Assembly: GCF_012911895.1 (NCBI RefSeq) | Contig: NZ_JAAXCV010000026.1 | Coordinates: 126,501-190,500 of the forward strand | DNA: 64,000 nucleotides | Direction: 5' to 3' | Source of the DNA: Bacillus sp. RO3 | GTDB taxonomy: Bacteria; Bacillota; Bacilli; Bacillales; Bacillaceae_B | Shown: in pieces, positions 16,959 to 26,126 of the stretch | Position numbering within the stretch: the first letter of the stretch is position 1 | Layout: every line of letters begins with the position of its first letter | Made by a program: the position numbers and the translations under genes | The notes under the pieces: model-generated | Seen by the model: only the letters and a program-made list of their open reading frames with translations | Database searches by the model: none | What the model was told of the DNA's origin: nothing

Positions 16959-17966
16959 TTGCAGAAGGATGATGGCAGACATATTACGTTGACCTCGACG
17001 GAATTAGGGGAACTATGGAAAAATTATATGGGTGAAACCCTGCTGGATTGTGTGTATACCCACTACTTAACCAATGTAGACGATCAGCGCATCCGAGAGT
17101 TGCTCGAGAAAGCAAGAGAAATGACAAGGAAGCATATTGATAAATTGAAGGAGATCTTTCATAAAGAATCTTTCCCTATCCCCGAAGGCTTTGGGGAAAA
17201 CGATTTGAATGAAGGGGCACCTGCCATGTTCACAGACAAATTCTACTTATTCTATCTGAAGGAAACCTCCCGCCTTAACTTACTTTTATTTGCAAACGCG
17301 TTGACGGTTTCGTTCAGGGAAGATATTAGACGATACTTTGATGAATGCATGAATGATTCAAGTGAACTATATCAGGATGCCATGAATAGTATGCTGGCGA
17401 AAGGGCTTCTAATCCGTGCGCCTTTCATTCCTATTCCCGACAAAGTGACATTCATTCAATCAAAGGACTTTTTGCATAAGCTGATAGGGAAGCAAAGACC
17501 GATGACTTCAACTGAAATCACCAGTATGTATGTTAACCTGGACTCCAATCAACTTGGGAAATCACTGATGATGGGATTCAGTCAGGCTGTTAAATCCAAG
17601 GAACTGAAGAAATACATGGTACGTGGCAGGGACATTTCTCAAAAGAATGTTACCGTCCTTCAAGACTTACTCACTAATGACCATTTACCATCTCCTCAAC
17701 TGTGGGATCCCGAAGTCCTGAATTCAAAGACCGCCCCATTTTCTGAAAAACTGATGCTATATCATGTCGCCTTGGCAAACGCAGGGAGCCTGGTGAACTA
17801 TGGTATGGGCATCACTTCAACTTATAGAGACGACATTTCCCTGGATATTTCAAGGCTGGTTGTGGAAATAGCCCAGTTTTCAAAAGATGGGGTGAACATG
17901 CTGATCGAAAAAGGATGGATGGAGCAGCCTCCCATGGCAGCCGACCGGGACGAATTGGCGAAGTAA
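16959..17966 (+). CDS. DUF3231-family protein
   Basis: Two tandem all-helical DUF3231 repeats: about 10-160 (LTSTELGELWKNYMGETL) and 175-330 (MTSTEITSMYVNLDSNQL). Each begins with the T-S-T-E-(L/I) motif and has a FTDKFYLFYL or FSEKLMLYHV segment. DUF3231 proteins have a ferritin-like helical look, but the role is not known. TTG at 16959 is preferred because GAGGGTG stands before it; ATG 16917 lacks a site. If the ATG were used the protein would have 14 more residues. It is monocistronic, and the 230 bases after it show no clear terminator. Confidence 0.85.
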   Translation: MQKDDGRHITLTSTELGELWKNYMGETLLDCVYTHYLTNVDDQRIRELLEKAREMTRKHIDKLKEIFHKESFPIPEGFGENDLNEGAPAMFTDKFYLFYLKETSRLNLLLFANALTVSFREDIRRYFDECMNDSSELYQDAMNSMLAKGLLIRAPFIPIPDKVTFIQSKDFLHKLIGKQRPMTSTEITSMYVNLDSNQLGKSLMMGFSQAVKSKELKKYMVRGRDISQKNVTVLQDLLTNDHLPSPQLWDPEVLNSKTAPFSEKLMLYHVALANAGSLVNYGMGITSTYRDDISLDISRLVVEIAQFSKDGVNMLIEKGWMEQPPMAADRDELAK

Positions 17967-18199
17967 TTCAGCATCGGAAAAGTGATATAGGAATAATGTT
18001 CCACCATCACCACTTAAAGTGGACGGTCCGCTTATCCGTCCTCTATTAAATATAGGTACCCTGCACGTTGGACGACCGCATTCGATCCACCTTTTATGAT
18101 TGATCCTCCATGGCCGCTCTCATCATACACACATTTTTCATAAGCCCTCACTTTCTGTTCAGCCTGTACATATAATGTGCTGAAAAAGGGGGATCAAAC

Positions 18200-18388
18200 A
18201 TGGTGGATCGTTTCATTCTGTTGATGCTTGCTGGCATTTTAGCAGGTTATGCATTAACCAAAGTTTCTCTTGCAGGGACATTCCTTGCGAGTGTCGCACC
18301 AATCATTTCCCTGATCGGGGTATTGGCAATAGTAGTATTTTCACTTTACCTGATCTTTAAAGGCGTAATGGCCTTGCTGGGCAGATAA
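18200..18388 (+). CDS. Small two-span membrane protein
   Basis: 62 residues. AAAAGGGGG precedes the ATG by seven bases. Two hydrophobic helices (RFILLMLAGILAGYAL and VAPIISLIGVLAIVVFSLYL) leave few polar residues. Family not recognised. Its own terminator follows, so it is a separate unit. Confidence 0.65.
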   Translation: MVDRFILLMLAGILAGYALTKVSLAGTFLASVAPIISLIGVLAIVVFSLYLIFKGVMALLGR

Positions 18389-18393
18389 ATTGG

Positions 18394-18424
18394 AAAGAGA
18401 CTCAGTTTTCTGAGTCTCTTTTTG
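18394..18424 (+). terminator. Terminator after the small membrane protein gene
   Basis: AAAGAGACTCA and TGAGTCTCTTT arms plus TTTTT. Confidence 0.85.
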
Positions 18425-18439
18425 TATCACTCCAACCTA

Positions 18440-19378
18440 TTACTGACACACTAGAATCTGCCGTACGAACCTCCCCTTACTCACTTCACAGCGATCCATT
18501 ATGGTGAATCCTGCTTTCTCCACGTGTTTATCCACATCTTCCAAGGTGACAATGACGACTTTCCCGGCTATGCGCCTGGCACTCTGAAGCATCTTAAGCT
18601 GCTCATCTTCTGAAATTACCGAGCAAAGATTGTAAGGAAGATCGATGACCGCGACATCATACCGGTCTGTTATGTTATTGATATCCTTTAAAGACACATC
18701 CCCTTCAAGACCAAAGTGGGCGATATTTTCTTTTACTCCATCAAGGATCAAAGGATTTCGGTCACTGCCGATGATATCCATTCCCATAGATAATGCTTCC
18801 ACGAGGACAGTCCCGATTCCGCAACAAGGATCGATCATTTTTATCCCGGCTGGTTCTGGAGCCGCAATGTTTACAACAGCCCTGGCAACGCGGGTACTGA
18901 GTGCAGTGGAATAGCTGTGGGGTTTTTTCACATGATGCAACCATACGGCTTCATTTTTCGCATATGTTCCGAATACCCACCGACTCCCGGTGTCCATCAC
19001 ACCGAACCAACTACTCGGATTAACTAAATCGGCTTCCGCCTTCAGATGCAAGCCCACTTCCTTCTCTATCTTACGGAGCTTCTTAAAGCCCACTCGATCA
19101 GAATCAGGATTTTGCACAAACACCACTTTGAATCCATCCGGTGTTTCCAAATCTTTTATTTCATCTATTAAATCTGTAAAGCTTTCTCCTTCGCATATAA
19201 TCTCAATTCTTTCCCTGATAAACGGACTCCTGCTGGGATCGATCTTCACTGAACTTTCGAGTATACCAGATTCGGAGTTTTGTCCAAATAACGCTCTTCT
19301 TTCCAATCCGCACAGTGATTCTTCGTTCTCTTCCCATGAATACATATATAAATAGTTTTTCGCTTCTATTATGATCAT
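18440..19378 (-). CDS. TRM11/Trm-G10-like class I RNA methyltransferase
   Basis: S-adenosylmethionine-dependent methyltransferase, probably tRNA guanine-N2. The C-terminal Rossmann domain (about 150-312) has motif I DPCCGIGTVLVEA, motif II GSDRNPLIL and catalytic motif IV DLPYN, the N/D-P-P-Y type of N2-guanine methylases. The N-terminal half resembles the RNA-binding part of the family (YLYMYSWEENEESLCGLERR). The start is uncertain: GGAG directly touches the ATG at 19378, and recognisable homology begins only near KNYLYMY. No gene partner is obvious. Confidence 0.75.
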   Translation of the reverse strand: MIIIEAKNYLYMYSWEENEESLCGLERRALFGQNSESGILESSVKIDPSRSPFIRERIEIICEGESFTDLIDEIKDLETPDGFKVVFVQNPDSDRVGFKKLRKIEKEVGLHLKAEADLVNPSSWFGVMDTGSRWVFGTYAKNEAVWLHHVKKPHSYSTALSTRVARAVVNIAAPEPAGIKMIDPCCGIGTVLVEALSMGMDIIGSDRNPLILDGVKENIAHFGLEGDVSLKDINNITDRYDVAVIDLPYNLCSVISEDEQLKMLQSARRIAGKVVIVTLEDVDKHVEKAGFTIMDRCEVSKGRFVRQILVCQ

Positions 19379-19442
19379 CTCCGTATGATGTTAAGAATAA
19401 TGTGATACATTAGAACATTGTACCATATGTGGAACAGGGAAA

Positions 19443-19484
19443 GCCCCCCGGTCAGCTAACAAGTTAGTGTACCGGGGGGCTTTC
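19443..19484. terminator. Strong terminator hairpin
   Basis: GCCCCCCGGT and ACCGGGGGGC arms with a further inner AGCTAAC/GTTAGT stem. It ends the nucleosidase gene on the minus strand. Confidence 0.8.
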
Positions 19485-19497
19485 GTCATGTCATGAA

Positions 19498-20364
19498 TTA
19501 TTTTTGGATCTTAGCGATATATTCTTTCACCACTTCATACACATATTCCTGATTGGCTGAGGCGGTTTCAGGGTTATATGCCCCGCCATTCGTCTTATTG
19601 TTGGATAATATTCGAATGCCTAAAAAGGCTACATCATAAGCTCCCGCAATTTGGGCAGCTGCCGCCCCTTCCATTTCTTCAACAGATGTTCCGTAATTCT
19701 CATGGAACCAATTGATCCGGTCCACTTCATTATTCCAAACATCTGCAGAACCTATCGTCCCTTCCACTACTTTTCCTTGTTCATGGCTATCTTTCACGGC
19801 CTTGGCGGCATGAAGCAAGTTTTTGTCACCATCATAATATCGGATATTTTCTGCGTTCGGATCTTCTCCGGCACTTCCTTCAGAAGCCATCAGGTCCATG
19901 GGGATCCAGTCTGTTGGTGCAATCCCTTCTCCCTCTTCCAGGTGTCCTGTCTTTAAGGACCCCAGATTGACGGTTCTTTCGCCAATTACGATATCATACA
20001 CATTCAGATCAGGGTCATGTCCGCCGGATGTACCTTGATTAATGATGGCAATCGGATCGTACTTTTCAACGGCTACAGCTGTTGCTGCAGCTGTGTTTTC
20101 CATTCCCTTTCCCGTTTTGGTGACGATGACTGGATAACCATCCATCGTGCCTTTATAAAAGACAAATGATCCGGACTTCTCTTCTTTAACATCTTCCAAC
20201 TTTCCAGCAAACTTTTCAGCTTCAATCGGCATCGGGCCTTGAATGATGATCGGCCTTTCAGACTTTTCTTCCATAGCCTCTGTCTGTGAAGTAGAGCTGC
20301 AGCCTGTGAATACACTTAATGCCAGTGCTGAAACCATTGTGAATGTAGCGATGTTCTTTTTCAT
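19498..20364 (-). CDS. Lipoprotein of the nucleoside phosphorylase/MTA-SAH nucleosidase family
   Basis: 288 residues. The signal peptide ends in a lipobox (SVFTGC, Cys at about 22), so the enzyme is anchored on the outer face of the membrane. The rest is a PNP_UDP_1 domain: GPMPIEAEKF start, TKTGKGMENTAAA, NQGTSGG and VEEMEGAAAAQIA, where the E-M-E-G-A motif binds ribose. The substrate should be a purine nucleoside or methylthioadenosine/S-adenosylhomocysteine outside the cell. The gene lies about 180 bases behind a guanine-type riboswitch with terminator, which points to purine salvage. Confidence 0.88.
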   Translation of the reverse strand: MKKNIATFTMVSALALSVFTGCSSTSQTEAMEEKSERPIIIQGPMPIEAEKFAGKLEDVKEEKSGSFVFYKGTMDGYPVIVTKTGKGMENTAAATAVAVEKYDPIAIINQGTSGGHDPDLNVYDIVIGERTVNLGSLKTGHLEEGEGIAPTDWIPMDLMASEGSAGEDPNAENIRYYDGDKNLLHAAKAVKDSHEQGKVVEGTIGSADVWNNEVDRINWFHENYGTSVEEMEGAAAAQIAGAYDVAFLGIRILSNNKTNGGAYNPETASANQEYVYEVVKEYIAKIQK

Positions 20365-20407
20365 TGTAATCTCTCCCTTTCCTGATGAAGTAATCCCGCT
20401 GTTTTGG

Positions 20408-20459
20408 CCAAAAGAAAGAGATCTGGAACAAGTAGAATCGTCTCTACTATCCAGACCTC
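20408..20459 (-). terminator. Riboswitch-controlled terminator (expression platform)
   Basis: On the minus strand GAGGTCTGGA pairs with TCCAGATCTC, with an inner TAGTAGA/TTCTACT stem, then TTTCTTTT. Its 5' arm, in ACTCGGAGGTCTGG (20464-20451), can instead pair with CCAGACTACGAGT at the aptamer 3' end. These are mutually exclusive structures: ligand binding frees the terminator and turns the gene off. Confidence 0.75.
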
Positions 20460-20540
20460 CGAGTCAAAGTAAGATTGATAGAACAAAAATGTCCATTACA
20501 AAATGGTTGAGGCAAACACGCCTAAAAACCGAATACTTCA

Positions 20541-20612
20541 ACTCGTAGTCTGGTTCTTATAATGGGAACCAGGTAGAAACACTCAGACCATATTACCGAG
20601 GATATACGAGTA
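20541..20612 (-). ncRNA. Purine riboswitch aptamer, guanine type
   Basis: Minus-strand sequence has the full purine aptamer core: P1 ACTCGTA with TACGAGT, the J1/2-P2 part TAATATGG, the J2/3 core GTTTCTACC, and P3 CTGGTTC with GAACCAG. The specificity base in GACTACGAG is C (position 74 in the usual numbering), which selects guanine/hypoxanthine, not adenine. The remaining 220 bases up to the laccase gene hold only its probable promoter. Confidence 0.93.
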
Positions 20613-20789
20613 ACGATATGTAAATCAGTACTGTGCTACTATACCAAACCCGAAATAGATATTCAACAAAAATACGAATTTTATTTGAATATTATATTCT
20701 AATGTTCGTGTTTAGTTCATCCAAAATCATTTAATCCGTACGAAAAAGCCTATCTAGCTGGAGATTAAACACACTCATCTAAAGGAGTT

Positions 20790-20821
20790 CTGTCCCTGAT
20801 CCTGAACAATAGCAGGGACAG
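20790..20821. repeat. GGGACAG palindrome
   Basis: CTGTCCCT and AGGGACAG arms around a 16-base loop, 12 bases after the laccase stop codon. A member of the GGGACA/TGTCCC family and a possible weak terminator. Confidence 0.5.
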
Positions 20822-20833
20822 ATTCACCATTTT

Positions 20834-22366
20834 TCACGGAATCACATAATAAGGACGCATCATTTCATAATCTTCATGTTCAAGGATGTGACAATGCCAA
20901 ACAAACAATCCCGTATAGGGCCCGAACGGAATAATGATGCGGGTGATTTCATGGGGATTTGCCCGGACCGTATCTTTCCATCCCTGTTCATTTGGATCAG
21001 GAGACTGTCTGGGACCGGTCGGGACAACCTTCTTTTCATTGTCATACATCTCTTCATCAAAAGGCTGCCTGTCAAGGATTTGAAACCGTACCATGTGTAA
21101 ATGGATGGGATGCGTTGCTCGAGACACATTCACAAGGGTCCAGACCTCCACACTCCACAATCGGGGCATTTCAGATATTGGATCCACCCACAATCGATCA
21201 TCCAATAAATGGATGGACCGTCCATATTGATCCGGCCTCATATTCAACAGCAGTTTCCTAGTCTTGTTACGATATCTTTCTTCTAACTTTGGAACGTGTG
21301 TCAGCCGTTGGGGAACGCTGCTGACATCCCGGTATGACAACGGACGAGTGACCCGGAATTGCATGACAGATCCGGTCGTTTCAGGGTCTGGTTTATTGCC
21401 TTGGGGAAACGGGGACTCAGCATCATTCATCATCGTTACAGTTTCCCCGAGAGATGATGTAAAATCGATGATAACATCTGCTCTTTCTGCCGGAGCCAGA
21501 AGTAAGCTCGATACTTCTACAGGCGTTGGCAATAACCCTTGGTCCGTACCGATTTGAATGAAGGGTAACCCATTTGAAAGGGATAATCGATAAAAGCGGG
21601 CATTGGATCCATTGAGGATCCTAAACCGGTAGCGCCGGGGCTCAGTCTCGAAATGAGGCCATACTTTCCCATTCACCAGGATCGTGTCACCGAAAAAGTC
21701 CGGCAGAACCGAAGGATTTACGCCTGGTACAGGAACCTCTGGTTGAGACGGATATAAGAGACTTCCGTCCGGATTAAATGAACGATCCTGAATAAGGAGG
21801 GGAATGTCGAACGGCATGCCCGGCAAGTTGAGACACTTCTCCTCTTCATCCTGGATGATATACAATCCCGCCAACCCGGCATAAATATTCAGGCGGGTGA
21901 TCCCCATTGCATGGTCATGATACCAAAGGGTTGTTGCTTCCTGTTGGTTGGGATAGGTATAGATTTGATTGGTGAATCGAGGCCCAACTTCTTGAAATCC
22001 CCTCGTGAACCAGGCTTCGGGGTACCCGTCACTTGTATCCGGTGTCACACCACCATGAAGATGGACGACTGTCCGCACCTCGGGTTTATTTTTTTCTGCA
22101 CCGTGAACCGTCGTATCAATGGGCAGAAAATGCTTCAACGGCAGCTCATTTTTCCACAAAACGCAGATCGGCTCATTCCTCTGTACTCGAAAGGTGGGAC
22201 CGGGATATTCACCGTTATATCCCCAAATGGTTGTTGGCGGCAAATCTCTGTGAAGCTTTTTCATCGTCTGGATCATGCTTACTTCATAATATGGTATATG
22301 ATGCAGCCATGAGGTCGGCTGGATGTCATTCATGATAGGAAGTGGATCGACAAATCGGTCGAGCAT
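20834..22366 (-). CDS. cotA: Multicopper oxidase, CotA-type spore-coat laccase
   Basis: Oxidises phenolics with O2; in Bacillus spores it makes the brown coat pigment. 510 residues from ATG 22366, eight bases after AGGAG; the start MLDRFVDPLPI matches CotA. Three cupredoxin domains. Copper ligands are HLHGG and WYHDHA (types 2/3), HPIHLH, and WHCHILEHEDYEMM, in which the Cys links to the trinuclear centre and the last Met completes type 1. There is no signal peptide, as for CotA. A sigma-K promoter is expected, but I cannot define one. It is monocistronic. Confidence 0.9.
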   Translation of the reverse strand: MLDRFVDPLPIMNDIQPTSWLHHIPYYEVSMIQTMKKLHRDLPPTTIWGYNGEYPGPTFRVQRNEPICVLWKNELPLKHFLPIDTTVHGAEKNKPEVRTVVHLHGGVTPDTSDGYPEAWFTRGFQEVGPRFTNQIYTYPNQQEATTLWYHDHAMGITRLNIYAGLAGLYIIQDEEEKCLNLPGMPFDIPLLIQDRSFNPDGSLLYPSQPEVPVPGVNPSVLPDFFGDTILVNGKVWPHFETEPRRYRFRILNGSNARFYRLSLSNGLPFIQIGTDQGLLPTPVEVSSLLLAPAERADVIIDFTSSLGETVTMMNDAESPFPQGNKPDPETTGSVMQFRVTRPLSYRDVSSVPQRLTHVPKLEERYRNKTRKLLLNMRPDQYGRSIHLLDDRLWVDPISEMPRLWSVEVWTLVNVSRATHPIHLHMVRFQILDRQPFDEEMYDNEKKVVPTGPRQSPDPNEQGWKDTVRANPHEITRIIIPFGPYTGLFVWHCHILEHEDYEMMRPYYVIP

Positions 22367-22565
22367 GAACATCACTCCTCCGTAAGAACTCTTCAAGCTG
22401 ATACTAAAAGAGTATTCTTCTCATGCATTCGTTATCCCACCCTTTTCCAGTTCATCGATGATCTTCCCGATTGCACCCAACAAATGCCCAGAAGCAGACA
22501 AGCGCATCCACATGTTACAGATGATCTAAAGTTGGGAACTACTATACTAAAAAGGAGAAACTGTC

Positions 22566-23387
22566 ATGCCGGAAGGTCCAGAAATCAGAAGAGCTGCCGA
22601 CCTAGTGGAACGTGCTCTTCAACATAAAACCGTACAGGATGTATACTTTGCTTTTCCTCATTTGGAGGTTTACGAAGACTTATTGAAAGGTTCCACCGTT
22701 ATCCGGGTGGATACAAAGGGAAAAGCCATGCTGATCCGCTTTGACAACGGTTATACCATTTACTCCCACAATCAGCTTTATGGAAGGTGGTATATCCGAA
22801 ACCTGTACAACTATCCGCAGACGAACCGTCAGCTCCGACTTTCCTTGCATAATGAGAATAAGTCCGCGCTCTTGTACAGCGCTTCAGATATTGAAGTGCT
22901 CCGTGACGGGGAGGTGCACGTGCATCCATTTGTGGCAAAGGTCGGTCCGGATATTTTGAGCGAAGAAGTCACGGAGGGTGAACTGCTGGAGAGAATGAAG
23001 GATAAGCGATTTTCCAAACGGAAATGGTCCATCCTCCTGTTAGACCAAAGCTTTGTGGCTGGTATCGGCAATTATTTGAGGTCTGAGATAATGTTTGTAG
23101 CAGGGATTCATCCTTCCCTTAGACCGGCGGACTGTACTATAGAGCAGCTGACGAAAGCGGCAGAGGCGATGATTCAGCTGATGGTGCAATCCTATAAGAC
23201 CGGGGGAATCACGAATAATCTTGAACTTGCAGACAGGTTGAAGGCGGAGGGTATGAAGCGCTCCCGTTACCGTCATTGGGTCTTTAACCGTGAAGGGGCT
23301 CCATGCTATATGTGTGGGGGGGAAATCGAGAAAATGATGGCTGCTTCCAGGAGACTGTATTTTTGTCCTCATTGTCAACGTGTGTAG
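22566..23387 (+). CDS. nei: DNA glycosylase/AP lyase of the Fpg/Nei family (endonuclease VIII-like)
   Basis: Base-excision repair enzyme removing oxidised pyrimidines. 273 residues. Pro2-Glu3 (MPEGPEIRRAAD) are the catalytic N-terminal residues. The helix-two-turn-helix has the GIGNYLRSEI motif, and the C-terminal zinc finger is CYMC-CPHC. The E-I-R-R-A start and the absence of Fpg-specific insertions favour Nei. AAAGGAG lies eight bases before the ATG. It is a single gene that ends in a bidirectional terminator shared with selO. Confidence 0.88.
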   Translation: MPEGPEIRRAADLVERALQHKTVQDVYFAFPHLEVYEDLLKGSTVIRVDTKGKAMLIRFDNGYTIYSHNQLYGRWYIRNLYNYPQTNRQLRLSLHNENKSALLYSASDIEVLRDGEVHVHPFVAKVGPDILSEEVTEGELLERMKDKRFSKRKWSILLLDQSFVAGIGNYLRSEIMFVAGIHPSLRPADCTIEQLTKAAEAMIQLMVQSYKTGGITNNLELADRLKAEGMKRSRYRHWVFNREGAPCYMCGGEIEKMMAASRRLYFCPHCQRV

Positions 23388-23399
23388 TGGGACAGGTAA

Positions 23400-23445
23400 A
23401 AAGCCTGATCCCTTTTTTACATGGGCAAAAAAGGGATCAGGCTTT
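23400..23445. terminator. Bidirectional terminator between nei and selO
   Basis: AAAGCCTGATCCCTTTTTT and its exact complement flank the loop ACATGGGC. Convergent genes end on both sides. Confidence 0.9.
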
Positions 23446-23475
23446 ATGTTAGAAAAAACTTCTTTATTTTTATGA

Positions 23476-24924
23476 TCACGTACCACAGTAGGTTCGATAA
23501 GGACGGTCTGGACGGTCTGGAAGATGCGTGTATTCTATGTCCCCTGGAGAAAGCTCATAGGGGTTGGATAGAACAGCGAGGAGACGCTTCATTACGCTGC
23601 AGTCGCCCCGCTCCACGGCTGCTCCCAACGCTTCCTCCACCCTGTGATTCCGCGGTATGACGGCGGGGTTGCTTTTCCTCATTAATTCGCAGGCATCCGT
23701 TCTGGTTTCCTTTTGTCTATCCAGCCTTTCGTACCACCGTTCTTTCCATTGGTCAAATTCTTTACTCCCTGAAAGTGAAGAATCCAGTTCCTCATCAAGG
23801 GCCAGTCCCCTGAACGTGTTCGTATAGTCGGCACCGTCCTTTTTCATCAAGTCAAGAAGGTCCTCTGCCAGGACCCGGTCACCGTCCTCTTCGTTAAAGA
23901 GACCGAGTTTATCCCTCATCCCCTTCATCCAAAGAGACTCATACTGTTTTGGAAATTCGTAGACCGCTTCCTGTGCAAGCTCCAATGATGTCTGTTGCTC
24001 ATCATGGAGGACCGGCAACAACGATTCGGCAAACCGGGCTAAATTCCACCCTGCAATGGGAGGCTGATTCCCATAAGCATACCGTCCCCCTGTATCGATA
24101 GAGCTGAAGACTGTTTCAGGATTATACAGATCCATGAAAGCACAAGGACCATAATCAATCGTTTCTCCACTGATCGTCATATTGTCAGTATTCATCACAC
24201 CGTGTATGAAGCCTACCAGCTGCCAATTGGCCAAGAGGGCGGCCTGGCGCTTAATGACTTCCTGCAGCAGGTGCAGAGAACGGTTCGGGGCGTTCATTCC
24301 TTGCGGGTAGTGACGCTCCACTGCATAATCCACCAGTGCCCTCAGATCCTCTACACTTCCAAACTTTGAAGCGAATTGAAAGGTACCGACGCGAAGGTGG
24401 CTGGCCGCCACTCGAGTCAGAATCGCACCCTTCTGTTCTGTTTCCCGGTAGATGGGTTCCCCCGTAGTGACCACTGAAAGGCTTCTTGTAGTCGGAATGC
24501 CAAGTCCATGCATGGCTTCACTGATGATATACTCACGGAGCATGGGTCCAAGTCCCGCCCGGCCGTCACCCCCGCGGGAATAAGGGGTCCTCCCACCGCC
24601 TTTGAGCTGGAGATCGAACCGCTCTCCCTCTGGCGTAATCTGCTCACCGATCAGGACAGCCCTGCCGTCCCCCAGCATATTGAAATGTCCGAATTGATGA
24701 CCTGCATAAGCCTGGGCAATAGGTTCTGCCCCCACCGGGATATCATTCCCTGATAAGATATCTGCACTAAGTTCCTCTGCATTCAGCCCCAACGATCCCG
24801 CCATCTCATCATTTAGAACAATCAATTCAGGTGAATCAACCGGTGCAGGGTCTTGTCGGGTAAAAAATGGCCCTGGCAGTCTCGTATAACTGTTTTCCAA
24901 ATTCCAGCCTGCTTTCTTTTCCAT
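23476..24924 (-). CDS. selO: SelO/YdiU protein AMPylase (pseudokinase fold)
   Basis: Transfers AMP from ATP to Ser/Thr/Tyr of target proteins, in oxidative stress responses. 482 residues. Family motifs are [36 protein letters not shown] (nucleotide site), HGVMNTDNM (catalytic Asn/Asp region) and the DYGPCAFMD metal site. The C-terminus ends RTYCGT: Cys stands where animal SelO has selenocysteine. ATG 24924 is nine bases from AGGAG; GTG 24930 is an alternative. Convergent with nei, no operon partner. Confidence 0.9.
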   Translation of the reverse strand: MEKKAGWNLENSYTRLPGPFFTRQDPAPVDSPELIVLNDEMAGSLGLNAEELSADILSGNDIPVGAEPIAQAYAGHQFGHFNMLGDGRAVLIGEQITPEGERFDLQLKGGGRTPYSRGGDGRAGLGPMLREYIISEAMHGLGIPTTRSLSVVTTGEPIYRETEQKGAILTRVAASHLRVGTFQFASKFGSVEDLRALVDYAVERHYPQGMNAPNRSLHLLQEVIKRQAALLANWQLVGFIHGVMNTDNMTISGETIDYGPCAFMDLYNPETVFSSIDTGGRYAYGNQPPIAGWNLARFAESLLPVLHDEQQTSLELAQEAVYEFPKQYESLWMKGMRDKLGLFNEEDGDRVLAEDLLDLMKKDGADYTNTFRGLALDEELDSSLSGSKEFDQWKERWYERLDRQKETRTDACELMRKSNPAVIPRNHRVEEALGAAVERGDCSVMKRLLAVLSNPYELSPGDIEYTHLPDRPDRPYRTYCGT

Positions 24925-25162
24925 AAGCACGTTCTCCTCCAGTTCAGTACTAGCATAAAAAAATCATAGTCGGTCTATGATTTGTCCAGGTTCTTTTATC
25001 TGACCTTCATTATAACGTTCTTCCTGTCTGCTGTCCTTTGTTCCATTTCAACATCTATACCGATAGGTTTTTCATGAATATCATTCCCTATACCCCGCAA
25101 TGGATCAGAGCTCCTTTAGGAATAACCATAAAATTAACATTATTGTAAAAAATAAAATTATT

Positions 25163-25191
25163 TTGAAATTATTGTCATATAAAGCTATAAT
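25163..25191 (+). promoter_or_regulatory. Sigma-A promoter of the ABC permease operon
   Basis: TTGAAA (25163-25168), 17-bp spacer, TATAAT (25186-25191), 38 bases before the first start codon. The rest of the 300-base gap after selO shows nothing else. Confidence 0.75.
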
Positions 25192-25229
25192 GGTCGTGAA
25201 GATGAACGAATTTATCAGGGGGTGTTTCA

Positions 25230-26126
25230 TTGAGAAGATTCAACTTCATCCGTCTTCCCGTCCAATTCTTCCTTACTTGTATCGGATTATTTCTTTTTAG
25301 CGGGGCAGGTTCCCTGCTTGCTTATGACAGTGAATTGGTCATTATGCTGGGGAGATATCTTCAGACATTACAGGAGATCGGAAAGGACATTTCACAGCCT
25401 GCTTCCATCATCATCCAGTTAGGGGATCCGCTGAATCCGAAAAGCTACCCGATTTATCCCATGTTATTTCAGATGTTCGGCTATTCCTTTTCCCTTCTCG
25501 TCCTTTCATTCTTTCTGGCCGCCGTCACCTCGTCCCTTATTAGCTACCTGTTCATGTTTCTGCCGGTCAGGGTGTATCGAATCTGCTTTCGGATACTCGA
25601 TTCGCTGGATTCACTTCCAGATGTATTGATCATTGTCTTTATTCAATTGTTCATTGTCTGGTTCTTCAAGAAAACCAACATCCTGCTGTTTGACATTTAT
25701 ACCCTTGGGGATGAAAAAATCTATCTGCTCCCCGTCATTTGTCTGGCGATCATGCCCATCGCATTCTTAACGAAGCAATTCTTATTCCAGCTTCGGGAAG
25801 AAGAAGAAAAGCCCTATGTAGAATATTCCTATTCGAAGGGTTTCTCAAAAGCCTACACCATATGGGTGCATTTATTCCGGAACGTATGGGTCCATTTTTA
25901 TTATCATATCAAACCCATCTTCCTGCTGATGCTCTCGAACCTGTTGATTATTGAGATCCTCTTTAATATCAACGGCTTTATGAATGTGCTCCTTGACGTG
26001 TCAAGCAATACCCCAAGCGCATTTTTTATCGGTATGCTGATGATCTACATACCTTTTTTCATCGTGTTCACTTTAGGAGCTGTTTTCCTTAGGAAATGGC
26101 TGTCCGGAGAGGAGGCTGGAGCATGA
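25230..26126 (+). CDS. ABC transporter permease, OppB/DppB-like
   Basis: 298-residue inner-membrane subunit with six predicted spans. The start is TTG at 25230 after GGGGGTG. The cytoplasmic loop EYSYSKGFSKAYTIWVHLFRN fits the EAA motif that contacts the ATPase (G in KGFSK). The last segment resembles OppB C-termini. The next gene overlaps by four bases (ATGA). No ATPase or classical solute-binding protein is encoded here. Substrate unknown. Confidence 0.8.
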   Translation: MRRFNFIRLPVQFFLTCIGLFLFSGAGSLLAYDSELVIMLGRYLQTLQEIGKDISQPASIIIQLGDPLNPKSYPIYPMLFQMFGYSFSLLVLSFFLAAVTSSLISYLFMFLPVRVYRICFRILDSLDSLPDVLIIVFIQLFIVWFFKKTNILLFDIYTLGDEKIYLLPVICLAIMPIAFLTKQFLFQLREEEEKPYVEYSYSKGFSKAYTIWVHLFRNVWVHFYYHIKPIFLLMLSNLLIIEILFNINGFMNVLLDVSSNTPSAFFIGMLMIYIPFFIVFTLGAVFLRKWLSGEEAGA

